64,000 bases of DNA, taken from the NCBI RefSeq assembly GCF_000169435.1, contig NZ_AAYB01000009.1, positions 24,157 to 88,156 of the forward strand, read 5' to 3'. Shown here piece after piece: positions 8,828 through 18,213 of this stretch. This DNA is from Roseobacter sp. CCS2 (GTDB taxonomy: Bacteria; Pseudomonadota; Alphaproteobacteria; Rhodobacterales; Rhodobacteraceae). The notes beneath the pieces are model-generated. The model searched no databases and was not told where the DNA came from. It worked only from the letters and a program-made list of their open reading frames with translations. How positions within the stretch are numbered: position 1 is the stretch's first letter; each line of letters begins with the position of its first letter. A program made the position numbers and the translations under genes.

Positions 8828-9859
8828 CTAGTTGCCTGTGTTGTTCGCGGCGATCAAGGCCACGGCATCATCGTAAATGCCCTGCCCGTCCAGGCCCGCC
8901 GCCGTCGCTTCGGCAATCCAATTGTCGATTGTCGGCTGGCCTGCCGTGCGCCACGCAGCAACTTTGGTCTTATCAAGCGTAATAATGTTGTTGCCCGCCT
9001 CGTCGGCCAAGGCCCGGCCCGGCGCATCGTATTCCTGCATCGTACGTCCTGCAAAAGCCGAGAATTCGAGGCCGGAATTCGCGTCGATCACAGCCTGCAA
9101 ATCAGCCGGCAACGCATCATAGGCGTCGTGATTCATCGCCATGATGAAGGCAAGCGTGTAAAGTGCATCACCGGGAAATTCAGTGTGATGGCTGACCAAC
9201 TCCTGCACTTTGAGCGCTGGAACGACCTCCCAAGGGATCACCGCGCCATCAATGACCCCGCGTGACAAAGATTCAGGCACGGCTGGGACTGGCATGCCAA
9301 CCGCCGTCGCGCCCAATTGTGTAAAAAGCGTCGTCGTTGTCCGTGTTGGCGCACGTAGTTTCAACCCGCGCAGATCTGCGATATCTATGATCGGTCTGTT
9401 GGCATGGATCACGCCGGGGCCATGCACCCAAAGGCCCAGCGGTTTGAAATCAGCAAAATCCGTGTCAAACATGCGCGCTTCGGCCAATTCCCAGAACGCA
9501 CGCGAGGTCGCTTCGGCATCGGGTGAAATGAACGGCAACTCAAACACTTCCAACTGCGGGAAACGGCCCGGTGTATACCCAGCGACGGTCCAGACGATAT
9601 CGGCCACACCGTCGATTGCCTGATCAATCAGTTGCGGCGGCGTGCCGCCCAGCTGCATGGAAGGGAACCGGTCGATCTTGATCCGGCCATTGCTGTCCGC
9701 CTCTACGTTGTTGGCCCAGACATCAAGGATATGTGCTGGCACATTGGCTTGCGCCGGCAGGAACTGATGCAGGCGCAAGGTCACCTCTTGGGCCAGTGCA
9801 GCCGTCGAAAAGCTGACAGCGACAACGGCGCCCAGCAAGACGCGGCGGGTGAGTGTCAT
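8828..9859 (-). CDS. dctP: TRAP transporter substrate-binding protein DctP
   Basis: Periplasmic binding protein that delivers the ligand to DctQM. 343 residues with a signal peptide (TRRVLLGAVVAVSFSTAALA, cleavage near residue 23), then EVTLRLHQFLP and the DctP-family core LRAPTRTTTTLFTQLGA; the arginine in LKLRAPT is the one that typically clamps the ligand carboxylate. This suggests a carboxylic acid ligand but not which one. Start ATG 9857-9859. It heads dctPQM and follows the FAH-fold gene by 71 bp on the same strand. Confidence 0.93.
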   Translation of the reverse strand: MTLTRRVLLGAVVAVSFSTAALAQEVTLRLHQFLPAQANVPAHILDVWANNVEADSNGRIKIDRFPSMQLGGTPPQLIDQAIDGVADIVWTVAGYTPGRFPQLEVFELPFISPDAEATSRAFWELAEARMFDTDFADFKPLGLWVHGPGVIHANRPIIDIADLRGLKLRAPTRTTTTLFTQLGATAVGMPVPAVPESLSRGVIDGAVIPWEVVPALKVQELVSHHTEFPGDALYTLAFIMAMNHDAYDALPADLQAVIDANSGLEFSAFAGRTMQEYDAPGRALADEAGNNIITLDKTKVAAWRTAGQPTIDNWIAEATAAGLDGQGIYDDAVALIAANNTGN

Positions 9860-9930
9860 GATCTTTCTCCATAAGGCAAAAATTCAACAGCATCTTCGGC
9901 GGAAACCCCGCCGCTACAAGGCGTATTCAA

Positions 9931-10617
9931 TCAGATGATCGTCGTCTCAACTGCGGCGAAATCGCCAATTGTGCCGCGTAATACGTCACCTTTTGCCACA
10001 GCGCCAACGCCTGCGGGCGTGCCTGTCATGATCAGATCACCGGGATGCAGGGTGTAAAGCGTTGAAAGGTCGGTAATAACCTCTGGGATCGACCAGACCA
10101 TATCGGACAGTTTGGCCTGTTGGCGGGTTTCGCCGTTTACGTCCAGTTTGATCGCCAGATGTCCGATATCTGCGGTATCCGCCTTTGGCGTCAGCGGTGC
10201 GATAATCGCGGCGTTGTCAAAGTCCTTGCCGGTATCCCAAGGACGACGCTTTTCTTTGGCCGCCGCCTGAAGATCGCGGCGCGTCATATCCAAACCGCAG
10301 CCATAGCCAAAGACCACATTCATGGCGTCCGCCTTGGCGATGTTTTTTGCTGTTTCGCTGATAGCAACAACCAACTCCATCTCGTGATGCAGGTCTTGCG
10401 TCCGGGGCGGGTATGGCATGTTTTGGCCTGAAAGCAGCACCGCATGCGCGGATTTGGTAAAATAGAACGGCGCTTCACGGTCAACCTCGTGGCCCATTTC
10501 AGCCGCGTGATCGGCATAGTTGCGGCCTACGCAAAAGATACGTCCAACGGGAAAACTGCCGCCCCCTTGCACAGGAATGACGGGTGTTGGACGTGGTGGG
10601 AAAATCGTGTCTGTCAT
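9931..10617 (-). CDS. Fumarylacetoacetate hydrolase-family protein (YcgM-like)
   Basis: A 228-residue FAH-fold enzyme, the short form typical of acylpyruvases, oxaloacetate decarboxylases and homoprotocatechuate-pathway isomerases. Metal-site residues are present: E79 and E81 in HHEMEL and D110 in GLDMTRRD; the substrate loop VGRNYADHAAEMG (30-42) and TGTPAGVG (198-205) are conserved. I chose ATG 10615-10617 because homologues begin close to the FPVGRIFCVGRNY strand. It lies 71 bp upstream of dctP, so it may process what that transporter imports. The exact reaction cannot be decided from sequence. Confidence 0.85.
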   Translation of the reverse strand: MTDTIFPPRPTPVIPVQGGGSFPVGRIFCVGRNYADHAAEMGHEVDREAPFYFTKSAHAVLLSGQNMPYPPRTQDLHHEMELVVAISETAKNIAKADAMNVVFGYGCGLDMTRRDLQAAAKEKRRPWDTGKDFDNAAIIAPLTPKADTADIGHLAIKLDVNGETRQQAKLSDMVWSIPEVITDLSTLYTLHPGDLIMTGTPAGVGAVAKGDVLRGTIGDFAAVETTII

Positions 10618-10734
10618 GGTTCTCTCTACGCGTTGCGTTGAAGTGGGCGTGGCCATAGCATATCTGATACCAACGCGATAACCTCGCGATATCTGTGGGG
10701 CAAGTCCCATTGATGGCTAGGAGCCTGAACCCGC

Positions 10735-11364
10735 GTGACAATGCACACAACGCCACTTGACGATCTGATCGCCTGCCCGCAGTGCGACACGCTGCATGTG
10801 GCAAGCGCGTTGCCGGACAATGTGCGCGCGCATTGCCAGCAATGCGGGATCGTTTTGGTAACGTCACAACCGGCGGCAATGGCCCGTATCCTTAGCCTTG
10901 CCCTGACCGCCTTTATCATGATGATCGCTGCTGTCAGTTTCCCGTTTTTGACGCTGGATGCAGGTGGGTTGCGCAACGCAACCTCGGTGATTGATGCGGT
11001 ATTGGCGTTCAACGATGGCTATGCCTTTCCGCTGGCCGTTGCGGTTGCCTTCTTTATCGTGGTCATCCCGCTCATGCGACTTAGCGCGCTGATCTATGCC
11101 CTTGGTCCGCTGGTGCGCGAGCAAAAACCGCGACGGGGCGCGCGCAAGGCCTTTGCCTTGGCCGAACGCTTACGACCCTGGAGCATGGCAGAAATTTTTG
11201 TCGTAGGCGTGACCGTCGCCTTGATTAAGGTGGCAGGTCTTGCCGCCGTCACAATTGGCCCTGCATTCTGGGCCTTCGCAGGGGTGGTTGTGATTACCGT
11301 CCTCAAAGATCAACTTATTTGCAGGTATTCAATTTGGGAAGCGCTGGACAAAGCCACAAACTGA
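10735..11364 (+). CDS. pqiA: Paraquat-inducible protein A, first half
   Basis: PqiA is the inner-membrane partner of the PqiB needle that links inner and outer membranes and moves lipids. This 209-residue protein carries one PqiA unit: an N-terminal zinc-ribbon (C14, C17, C34, C37) and about four membrane segments. In E. coli two such units are fused in one chain; here the second is the next gene. GTG 10735 is preferred over ATG 10741 because AGGAG (10719-10723) is spaced correctly for it. First gene of pqiA-pqiA-pqiB-pqiC. Confidence 0.9.
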   Translation: MTMHTTPLDDLIACPQCDTLHVASALPDNVRAHCQQCGIVLVTSQPAAMARILSLALTAFIMMIAAVSFPFLTLDAGGLRNATSVIDAVLAFNDGYAFPLAVAVAFFIVVIPLMRLSALIYALGPLVREQKPRRGARKAFALAERLRPWSMAEIFVVGVTVALIKVAGLAAVTIGPAFWAFAGVVVITVLKDQLICRYSIWEALDKATN

Positions 11365-11966
11365 TCACAGCGCGCGACGCCGGACTGGTGGCCTGTCAGC
11401 AATGCGGACAGGTGCATGCCATGGGTGCACAGGTCTGCAAACGGTGTGAAGGGCGGCTGCAAAGCCGTGATACTGAAAGCCTGCAAAAGGTTTGGGCATG
11501 GCTGATTGCGGGGATAATCGCCTATATTCCAGCCAATATCTATCCGATGCTGCTAACCTCAACCTTGGTGGAACGGTCGGAAAGCACGATCATCGGCGGC
11601 GTGGTCGAGTTGTTCGAACACGGCTCTTGGGGGATTGCGACCATCGTTTTTGCGGCCTCGGTGATGATCCCGGTGGGGAAGTTCGTGGCCATCATCTATC
11701 TGGCGATCAGTGTGCAACGGCGATCCAATGCAAACCAACACGAGCGGCACAAGGCCTATGAGGTCGTTGAATTCATTGGACGCTGGTCCATGATCGACGT
11801 CTTTGTCGTTGCAATCCTGTCGGCACTGGTGCAACTCGATACTATTGCAACAGTGAACCCCGGCATTGCGGCTGTCAGCTTTGCTTTGTCGGTAATTTTT
11901 ACCATGCTATCGGCGCAAGCCTTTGACTCCCGTTTGATTTGGGATGCAGCCAGGACCCAAGAATGA
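11319..11966 (+). CDS. pqiA: Paraquat-inducible protein A, second half
   Basis: The second PqiA unit as a separate protein, up to 215 residues, with its own ribbon (C26, C29, C40, C43) and about four membrane segments, including a YIPANIYPMLL stretch typical of PqiA. The start is uncertain: TTG 11319 and TTG 11334 both overlap the previous gene, and the conserved part only begins near ITARDAGLVACQQCG (about 11364). Its stop overlaps the pqiB start (ATGA at 11963-11966). Together with the previous gene it should form the two-domain PqiA seen elsewhere as one chain. Confidence 0.88.
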   Translation: MQVFNLGSAGQSHKLITARDAGLVACQQCGQVHAMGAQVCKRCEGRLQSRDTESLQKVWAWLIAGIIAYIPANIYPMLLTSTLVERSESTIIGGVVELFEHGSWGIATIVFAASVMIPVGKFVAIIYLAISVQRRSNANQHERHKAYEVVEFIGRWSMIDVFVVAILSALVQLDTIATVNPGIAAVSFALSVIFTMLSAQAFDSRLIWDAARTQE

Positions 11967-14056
11967 GCGATACAAATGACACTGGCCCCGCGCCCTTCGA
12001 TGTAAGGCCCGTCAAGAAACGGATCTGGCAACGCCTGTCGCTTGTCTGGCTGGTGCCGTTGGTGGCACTCGGTATCTCGCTTTGGGCTGCGTGGCAAAGC
12101 TATGCAGATCGTGGCGCGCTGATCACCATCAGTTTTGAAAACGCCGCAGGCATCAGCGCTGGCGAGACGACGATCAAATATCGCGATGTAACGATCGGTG
12201 AAGTTGAAGACGTGGAATTTTCTGAAGGGCTGACAGATGTCTTGGTCCATGCGCGTGTGAACAAGACGGTGGCGCCCTTTCTGGACGATGATGCACAGTT
12301 CTGGGTCGTGCGCCCGGATGTGTCGGTGCGTGGCATCACAGGGTTGGAAACGGTTTTATCCGGTGTCTTTATCGAGGGCAACTGGGACACGGATGCAGAT
12401 GTGGCCCAAACCCAATTCATCGGTCTGGAACAACCGATCCTGACCCGCGCCGGCCAACGTGGCACGCGTGTTGTTTTGCGCGCTGACGATGGCGGCAGCA
12501 TCGCCGCTGGCGCACCCATCCTGCACAAGGGCATTCAGGTTGGGTATCTGGAAGAACCGGAACTGTCCTTTAACGGCCGTCAGGTTGTCGTAAATGCCTT
12601 TGTCGAAAGCCCTTACGACAGGCGCATCACCAGCAGCACCCGGTTTTGGGACACCTCTGGTTTTAGTTTGTCATTTGGTGCCGGTGGCGTGTCATTAGAC
12701 GTCAGTTCACTGGCCTCAGTGATCGAAGGCGGCATCGCTTTTGATACGGTTGTTTCTGGTGGCAACCCGATCAACGACGGGCACCGCTTTGATATTTTCC
12801 CAAGCGAGGAAACGGCGCGCGACAGCCTCTTTACCGATCCCAACGCCGAAGTGCTGGAAGTCGCCGTGTTGTTCGAACAATCTGTCAGCGGTTTGGCCGA
12901 AGGCTCTGAAGTGCGTTTTCAGGGCATTCGTATCGGCGAGGTCAGCAATCTGAATGCGATTGTTGTGGGGGAAGGTGATAACGCACAGGTGCGCTTGCAA
13001 GCCGTGCTTGCTGTGGAACCGTCCCGATTAGGCATGGGTCCTGACGCGACGACAGATGATGCATTGGCGCTGCTGTCTGATTTTGTCACACGCGGTCTGC
13101 GGGCACGTATGGTGACTGGCAATATTCTGGCCGGAACACTGTTTGTAGAGCTGGTCGAGGTCGAAGATGCCCTGCCTGCGATCATGAACCTTACATCCGG
13201 TGATTTCCCGGTTATTCCGACAACGGATTCAGACATATCAGATGTGGCCGCCACTGCAGAAGGTCTGCTGGCCCGTATCAACGCGCTTCCCGTAGAAGAG
13301 TTGATGGACGGTGCGATTGACATGATGGATAGTTTTGAACGGCTAGCAAACGATGAATATACGCGGGCCACACCAGCGGCCTTGGTGGCGTTATTGGACG
13401 AATCGCGTGAATTGATCAATTCCGAAGATATGCGGGCGATCCCCAGGGATTTCCGGAATGTCATCGGCGATTTGGACAGCCTGATCGCCGAAGCAGACGA
13501 AGCCGGCCTTGTCGCAGATCTTGATGCAGCCGTCGCATCAGCCGCGCAGGTTGCTACCAATATTGAGGCTGCGACCCAAAACCTGCCGCAGATCACCGCA
13601 AATATCGAAACCTTCACCGCACGCGCGAATGCACTGGAACTCGAAGCGTTGGTGACATCCGCCACTGCATCGCTTGACGCGATTGACGCCTTTCTTGGTA
13701 CAGAAGATGCGGCGGCCTTCCCCGCCGAAGCAAATGCGGCGTTGTCCACCATGCGCGCTTTGCTTGATGAAGTGCGCGAAGGCGGTGCCGTCGCAAACGT
13801 CAACGCGGCCCTTGCATCGGCCAATGAGGCCGCCCGCGCGGTCGAAGAGGCCGTCAGCACCCTACCCGCTTTGGCCGCACGCGCCAACGAACTGGTCGCA
13901 CAGACCGAAACAGTTGTGAACAGCTATGGCGAACGGTCGCGCTTCAGCGCCGAAACACTGGCCACTTTGCGCGATATTCAGGAAGCATCCGATGCGATTT
14001 CGTCACTGGCGCGCGCAATTGAACGTAACCCCAATTCCTTGTTGATCGGACGGTAA
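11963..14056 (+). CDS. pqiB: Intermembrane transport protein PqiB (three MCE domains)
   Basis: A periplasm-spanning MCE protein that forms a tunnel for lipid transfer between membranes. 697 residues: a cytosolic N-terminus, one membrane anchor (about 30-45, LSLVWLVPLVALGISLWAAW), three MCE domains starting near 53 (ISFENAAGISAGETTIKYR), 160 and 297 (LFEQSVSGLAEGSEVRFQG), then a long alanine-rich, coiled-coil-prone C-terminus (about 430-690) that builds the needle in E. coli PqiB. ATG 11963 overlaps the pqiA stop. Domain order and length agree with PqiB, not with the single-MCE MlaD. Confidence 0.93.
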   Translation: MSDTNDTGPAPFDVRPVKKRIWQRLSLVWLVPLVALGISLWAAWQSYADRGALITISFENAAGISAGETTIKYRDVTIGEVEDVEFSEGLTDVLVHARVNKTVAPFLDDDAQFWVVRPDVSVRGITGLETVLSGVFIEGNWDTDADVAQTQFIGLEQPILTRAGQRGTRVVLRADDGGSIAAGAPILHKGIQVGYLEEPELSFNGRQVVVNAFVESPYDRRITSSTRFWDTSGFSLSFGAGGVSLDVSSLASVIEGGIAFDTVVSGGNPINDGHRFDIFPSEETARDSLFTDPNAEVLEVAVLFEQSVSGLAEGSEVRFQGIRIGEVSNLNAIVVGEGDNAQVRLQAVLAVEPSRLGMGPDATTDDALALLSDFVTRGLRARMVTGNILAGTLFVELVEVEDALPAIMNLTSGDFPVIPTTDSDISDVAATAEGLLARINALPVEELMDGAIDMMDSFERLANDEYTRATPAALVALLDESRELINSEDMRAIPRDFRNVIGDLDSLIAEADEAGLVADLDAAVASAAQVATNIEAATQNLPQITANIETFTARANALELEALVTSATASLDAIDAFLGTEDAAAFPAEANAALSTMRALLDEVREGGAVANVNAALASANEAARAVEEAVSTLPALAARANELVAQTETVVNSYGERSRFSAETLATLRDIQEASDAISSLARAIERNPNSLLIGR

Positions 14057-14059
14057 ATC

Positions 14060-14617
14060 ATGTTTTCACGTCTTCTGGTTCTTGCAGTCACCGCATTTGC
14101 CGCCTGTGCGCCACTTGCAGATCGGGTTGCACTGACCCCGGTGTCATCGTCGCTTGAGTTACGCCCCTTAGTGGGCAGTGCAATGGTGCGCACTGTATCA
14201 TTGCCCACCTATGCCGCGGTTGAAGAAATCGCCTTTGAAACGACGCAAGGCCGCATCATGATTCGCGAAGATGTGCTGTGGGCGGATGAGCCTGAGCGCG
14301 CGGTGACCTTGATCCTGACACGCACGCTCAGCGATATTTTGAATACCGACGTGGGCCCCGATCCGTGGCCTTTTGTGGGCTTGCCGGACGTGTCTGTCGA
14401 TATCCGGGTGTCGCGCATGTTAGGCGGGACCGATGGCACGTTTGAGCTGAACGGTCAGTTCTTTGTCGCCAGCGAAGCGATCACGTTCCGCGACAGCAGC
14501 CATATTTTTGAGATATCAGAGCCGATGGCCGACGCATCAGTTGACAGTATATCAGCCGCGCAATCAGCGGCATTGCTGAAACTGGCCGAACAGATCGCAG
14601 CGACACTCGGGCGTTAG
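14060..14617 (+). CDS. pqiC: PqiC-like outer-membrane lipoprotein
   Basis: 185 residues with a lipoprotein signal (lipobox TAFAAC, lipidated Cys about residue 16) followed by an ABC-transport auxiliary/PqiC-type domain: an N-terminal YxLxP-like strand region, then LVGSAMVRTVSLPTYA and a C-terminal helix (AALLKLAEQIAATLG). PqiC is known to hold the PqiB tip at the outer membrane. It starts 3 bp after pqiB. Its TAG stop interlocks with the stop of convergent sitD (TTAG, 14614-14617). Confidence 0.88.
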   Translation: MFSRLLVLAVTAFAACAPLADRVALTPVSSSLELRPLVGSAMVRTVSLPTYAAVEEIAFETTQGRIMIREDVLWADEPERAVTLILTRTLSDILNTDVGPDPWPFVGLPDVSVDIRVSRMLGGTDGTFELNGQFFVASEAITFRDSSHIFEISEPMADASVDSISAAQSAALLKLAEQIAATLGR

Positions 14618-15453
14618 GTCTTGGCAGTTATGTTTGTCGCCCGCCGCGTCATGATGTTGGCGCGAATGAAGGCCGCAATGAAGATCGCGGTAAGCACCAG
14701 AATAATCGTTGGCGCTGGGGCGCTATCGATAAAAAAGCTCAGGTAGACACCGGAAAAGCCGGATACCATCGTCACACCCACCGCAATAGGCAGCATCAGT
14801 GCAAAGCGCTTGGTCAGCAGAAATGCAATCGCACCCGGTGCGATCAACAAGCCGATGGCCAGGATAATCCCGACGGCAGCCAAGGTTGCCACAATCGTCA
14901 GCGAAATCAGCGCCAGCAAGCCGTAGTGCAGCCAACCCACACGCAACCCAACAGCTTGCGCCTGTACAGGGTCAAACGCGTGCAGCATGAAATCACGCTG
15001 TTTGGCCAGCACGACAAGCGCCACCAACGCCGCAATCACACCTGCTGTCAGCAAATCTTGGGAATTGACACCCAGCATATTCCCAAACAAAATATGGTCG
15101 AGATGCACATCTGTGGTGATCTTGGTGTAAAGTACCAGCCCAAATCCAAACATCCCTGAAAACACAATCCCCATGATCGTGTCCTGTTTCACCCGACTAT
15201 TGGCGGCCAGAAATCCGGTACTCAGCGCGCAGAACATGCCCGCCACGAAAGCCCCGATGATCAATGGGATGTTCAGCAGGAATGCAATCACGATCCCGGG
15301 CAGCACCGCGTGGCTGATCGCATCGCCCATCAGCGACCAACCCTTGAGGACCAGATAGCAGGACAGCAGGCTGGTTGGCACGGCAATGATCGCCATGATC
15401 AGGAAAGCATTGTTCATAAAAGCGAACTGGAAGGGGAACAAAAGCGTTTCCAT
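14614..15453 (-). CDS. sitD: Manganese/iron ABC transporter permease SitD
   Basis: Inner-membrane permease of an ABC-3 (zinc/manganese/iron) importer, 279 residues with about eight hydrophobic segments and the family loop LKGWSLMGDAISHAVLPG near residues 37-54. It is the second of two homologous permeases. ATG at 15451-15453 overlaps the sitC stop. Last gene of sitABCD; it ends directly against convergent pqiC with no terminator space. Confidence 0.92.
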   Translation of the reverse strand: METLLFPFQFAFMNNAFLIMAIIAVPTSLLSCYLVLKGWSLMGDAISHAVLPGIVIAFLLNIPLIIGAFVAGMFCALSTGFLAANSRVKQDTIMGIVFSGMFGFGLVLYTKITTDVHLDHILFGNMLGVNSQDLLTAGVIAALVALVVLAKQRDFMLHAFDPVQAQAVGLRVGWLHYGLLALISLTIVATLAAVGIILAIGLLIAPGAIAFLLTKRFALMLPIAVGVTMVSGFSGVYLSFFIDSAPAPTIILVLTAIFIAAFIRANIMTRRATNITAKT

Positions 15454-16307
15454 CAGTTCGCCTCTAACACCGCAGCCGCCCGGCGGCGCGCGGCCAGATA
15501 GCCGTGTTTAGGTGCGAAGAAAAACGCGGTCAGAAAGATCAACGTTTGCAGTGAGACGATGATACCGCCGGTCGCGCCATCGGCGAAGTAGCTAAGGTAG
15601 GCGCCCACAAAACTGGTCCCTGCCCCGATAGTGACACTTAGCACCAATAACTTGGGAAAACGGTCGGTCAGCAAATAGGCCGTCGCACCCGGTGTGACGA
15701 CCATGGCAATGACAAGGAAGGCCCCGACGGTTTGCAAAGCCGCAACGCAGGACGCTGACAGCAAGGTAAAGAAGACGATCCGCAAGATGTCAGGACGCAG
15801 CCCAATCGACCGCGCGTGGTTTTCATCAAAGAAAGTGACCATCAGATCCTTCCATTTGGCCAGCAGCACCGCCAGCGTAACGAACCCGATAATCGCCAGT
15901 TGCAGCGTATCGGATGGTGTGATCGCAAGGATGTTGCCCAAGGTGATGGTCTGCACACTGACAGACGTCGGTGACAGGGACACCATGAACAGGCCCAAGC
16001 CGAAGAACGATGTGAAGATCAGACCAATGATCGTGTCCTCTTTCAGCCCCGACCGTTGATTAAGGAACAGCATCGCCCCTGCCGCCAATCCGCCAGCCGC
16101 AAAAGCGCCCAGTGCGAAAGGCAAGCCGAGCATGTAAGCGCCTGCAACGCCCGGCACGATAGAGTGGCTGAGCGCGTCACCAATCAGCGACCATCCTTTC
16201 AGCATCAGATACGCCGACAGGAATGCACACACACCACCCACCAAGGCGCTGACCCACATGGCGTTGAACATGTAGGCATAGCTGAAAGGTTCCAGCAGCC
16301 AATCCAT
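15453..16307 (-). CDS. sitC: Manganese/iron ABC transporter permease SitC
   Basis: Paralogue of the neighbouring permease, 284 residues, with the same ABC-3 loop LKGWSLIGDALSHSIVPG near 37-54 and about eight membrane segments. SitC and SitD probably form a heterodimeric channel. The stop shares bases with the sitD start, and the start (ATG 16305-16307) abuts the sitB stop, so all are co-translated. Confidence 0.92.
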   Translation of the reverse strand: MDWLLEPFSYAYMFNAMWVSALVGGVCAFLSAYLMLKGWSLIGDALSHSIVPGVAGAYMLGLPFALGAFAAGGLAAGAMLFLNQRSGLKEDTIIGLIFTSFFGLGLFMVSLSPTSVSVQTITLGNILAITPSDTLQLAIIGFVTLAVLLAKWKDLMVTFFDENHARSIGLRPDILRIVFFTLLSASCVAALQTVGAFLVIAMVVTPGATAYLLTDRFPKLLVLSVTIGAGTSFVGAYLSYFADGATGGIIVSLQTLIFLTAFFFAPKHGYLAARRRAAAVLEAN

Positions 16308-17167
16308 TAAAGCGGCTCTTTTTCTTTGTCTTTGGTGTCGTTGCCATAGACGACAAAAGGTCGCTCATCATCGGTAATCACGCGGATCTGGCGGCTGTCA
16401 TCGTCATCATGCAAATCGGACCCACCCAGCACGAAATGGCGCAGGACACCGCCAAAGGCGAGTTCAAGGTTTTCGCGGGTGAACGTCTCTTCTGTCAGAC
16501 CGTAGGCCAGCACCGTTTCTTTGACGAGGACGGTCCGGTCGCAAAATTCAGGCACAGATCCCAGGTTATGTGTCGAGACCAAGATCACCCGTCCTTCATC
16601 GCGCAAGTCGCGCAGCAACGCGACAATGGCATCTTCGGTTTGCACATCGACGCCAGTAAAGGGTTCATCCAGCAAGATCACCTGACCCTCTTGTGCTAAG
16701 GCGCGCGCCAGAAAAACGCGCTTGCGCTGACCGCCCGAAAGCTCGCCAATCTGGCGGTCCCGAAATTCAGTCATGTTGACGCGGTCCAACGCATCGGTCA
16801 CTGCCGCGTGATCGGCCTGTTTGGGGCGGCGGAAGAACCCCATGTGCCCGTAACGGCCCATCATCACCAGGTCTTCAACCAGCACCGGGAAGGTCCAATC
16901 GACCTCTTCGGACTGCGGGACGTAGGCGACAATGTTTTGGCGCAAAGCCTCGCTTACCGGCATGCCCAGCACCGAAATCTCGCCTTTGGCGGCGGGCACA
17001 AAACCCATAATCGCCTTAAACAGCGTGGATTTCCCGGCACCATTCACACCGACAAGGGCCGTGATGGTCCCTGTTGGTATTTCAAAGCTAGCGCCACGCA
17101 ATGCCGTGTGACCATTGCGATACGTCACGGTCACATCGTGCGAGATGATGCCGGGGGTTTCGCTCAT
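16307..17167 (-). CDS. sitB: Manganese/iron ABC transporter ATP-binding protein SitB
   Basis: Cytosolic ATPase of the importer, 286 residues. Walker [10 protein letters not shown] (40-48), Q-loop in [10 protein letters not shown], signature LSGGQRKRV, Walker B VILLDEPF and the switch histidine in VSTHNLGSV are all present, so it should be active. A charged tail follows the ATPase core (LHDDDDSRQ...KDKEKEPL), partly acidic and histidine-containing. It overlaps sitA by 4 bp. Confidence 0.93.
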   Translation of the reverse strand: MSETPGIISHDVTVTYRNGHTALRGASFEIPTGTITALVGVNGAGKSTLFKAIMGFVPAAKGEISVLGMPVSEALRQNIVAYVPQSEEVDWTFPVLVEDLVMMGRYGHMGFFRRPKQADHAAVTDALDRVNMTEFRDRQIGELSGGQRKRVFLARALAQEGQVILLDEPFTGVDVQTEDAIVALLRDLRDEGRVILVSTHNLGSVPEFCDRTVLVKETVLAYGLTEETFTRENLELAFGGVLRHFVLGGSDLHDDDDSRQIRVITDDERPFVVYGNDTKDKEKEPL

Positions 17168-18054
17168 TCCGTCAGACCTGCTGCAATGGTTTCCGTGGTG
17201 ACGCGCAACAGATCAAGGTAGGTCGGCACAGGGCCATCCGCCGCGGTCAGGCTGTCAACATAAAGAACGCCTGCATATTCGGCATCTGTTTCACGAGCGA
17301 CCTGTTCAGCCGGTGCTTGGCTGACTGTACTTTCACAGAACACCGCAGGGATGTCATTGTCGCGCACCGTATCAATCACGCGGCGCACCTGTTGCGGGGT
17401 GCCTTGGCTGTCAGCGTTGATTGGCCAAAGATACAGTTCCTGCATTTCAAAATCACGGGCCAGATAGCTGAACGCCCCTTCGCAGCTGACCAGCCAGCGC
17501 TGGTCGGCAGGCACGGCAAGGATTTGTTCACGCAAAGGCGCAAGAGTCGCCGTAATCTCGGCCTTATAGGCCGCGGCATTCGCTTCATAGATTGCGGCGT
17601 TATTGGGGTCGTGTTCGACAAAAGCGTCGCGGATATTGTCGACATAGATCAGCGCGCTCTCAAGGCTCATCCACGCGTGCGGGTTGGGTTTTCCATCGTA
17701 TTCACCTGATGAGATGCTCATCGGGGCGATGCCTTCAGACAGGGTCGCACTGGGTACATCGGATAGATTGCCAAAGAACTGTTCAAACCACAATTCCAGG
17801 TTCAGCCCATTCCACAAGATCAGGTCTGCATCTTGCGCGCGGATAATATCGCGCGGGGTTGGCTGATAGCCGTGTATCTCGGCCCCGGCTTTCGTGATGC
17901 TTTCAACAATAGCCGCATCACCAGCCACGTTTTGGGCCATATCGGCGATCACGGTAAAGGTGGTAACGGCTTTGAATTTGTCGTCATCCGCCACCGCGGC
18001 AGTGGACAAAAGGGTCGCAAAAGCTGCGGTAGAGAGGCATTTCATCATCTTCAT
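17164..18054 (-). CDS. sitA: Manganese/iron ABC transporter substrate-binding protein SitA
   Basis: Periplasmic cluster A-I binding protein, 296 residues, with a signal peptide (about 1-22, LLSTAAVA). The predicted metal ligands are H61 (EIHGYQPTP), H126 (NPHAWMS), E192 ([12 protein letters not shown]) and D267 (YVDSL). Glu at the third position is the manganese/iron arrangement of PsaA/MntC-type proteins; zinc-specific ZnuA proteins have His there and usually a His-rich loop, absent here. Start ATG 18052-18054 behind AAGGAC. A Fur/Mur-type palindrome lies 75 bp upstream. Confidence 0.94.
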   Translation of the reverse strand: MKMMKCLSTAAFATLLSTAAVADDDKFKAVTTFTVIADMAQNVAGDAAIVESITKAGAEIHGYQPTPRDIIRAQDADLILWNGLNLELWFEQFFGNLSDVPSATLSEGIAPMSISSGEYDGKPNPHAWMSLESALIYVDNIRDAFVEHDPNNAAIYEANAAAYKAEITATLAPLREQILAVPADQRWLVSCEGAFSYLARDFEMQELYLWPINADSQGTPQQVRRVIDTVRDNDIPAVFCESTVSQAPAEQVARETDAEYAGVLYVDSLTAADGPVPTYLDLLRVTTETIAAGLTE

Positions 18055-18128
18055 TCAAGTGTCCTTTCGAAAGAAGGGTGTCAATCAAAAAGCTGCTTAT
18101 GCGACTTATTCGCAATTGTAAATCTAAA

Positions 18129-18143
18129 TGAGAATTATTCTCA
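18129..18143. promoter_or_regulatory. Fur/Mur-type operator upstream of sitA
   Basis: TGAGAATTATTCTCA is a perfect 7-1-7 dyad matching the Fur-family core TGAnAAT-n-ATTnTCA. In alphaproteobacteria the Fur homologue Mur represses sitABCD when manganese is sufficient; a site at this place fits that. The binding protein is inferred, since no regulator gene is nearby. Confidence 0.75.
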
Positions 18144-18170
18144 AAGTCTCACAGGATGTTGAATTTGATC

Positions 18171-18207
18171 AAAAAATGCGGTCCGGCAAATCCCTTGACC
18201 GAACCGC
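18171..18207 (-). terminator. Rho-independent terminator after the RND permease
   Basis: On the minus strand a 9-bp stem (GCGGTTCGG with CCGGACCGC, one G-U pair) is followed by ATTTTTTG. It starts 7 bp after the permease stop and ends before the sit operator, separating the two minus-strand operons. Confidence 0.8.
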
Positions 18208-18213
18208 AAGTGT

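Noticed and set aside
12919..13887. Minus-strand 322-codon Ala/Ser-rich frame opposite pqiB
   Set aside because: Mirror of the alanine-rich coiled-coil part of pqiB; no start signal.
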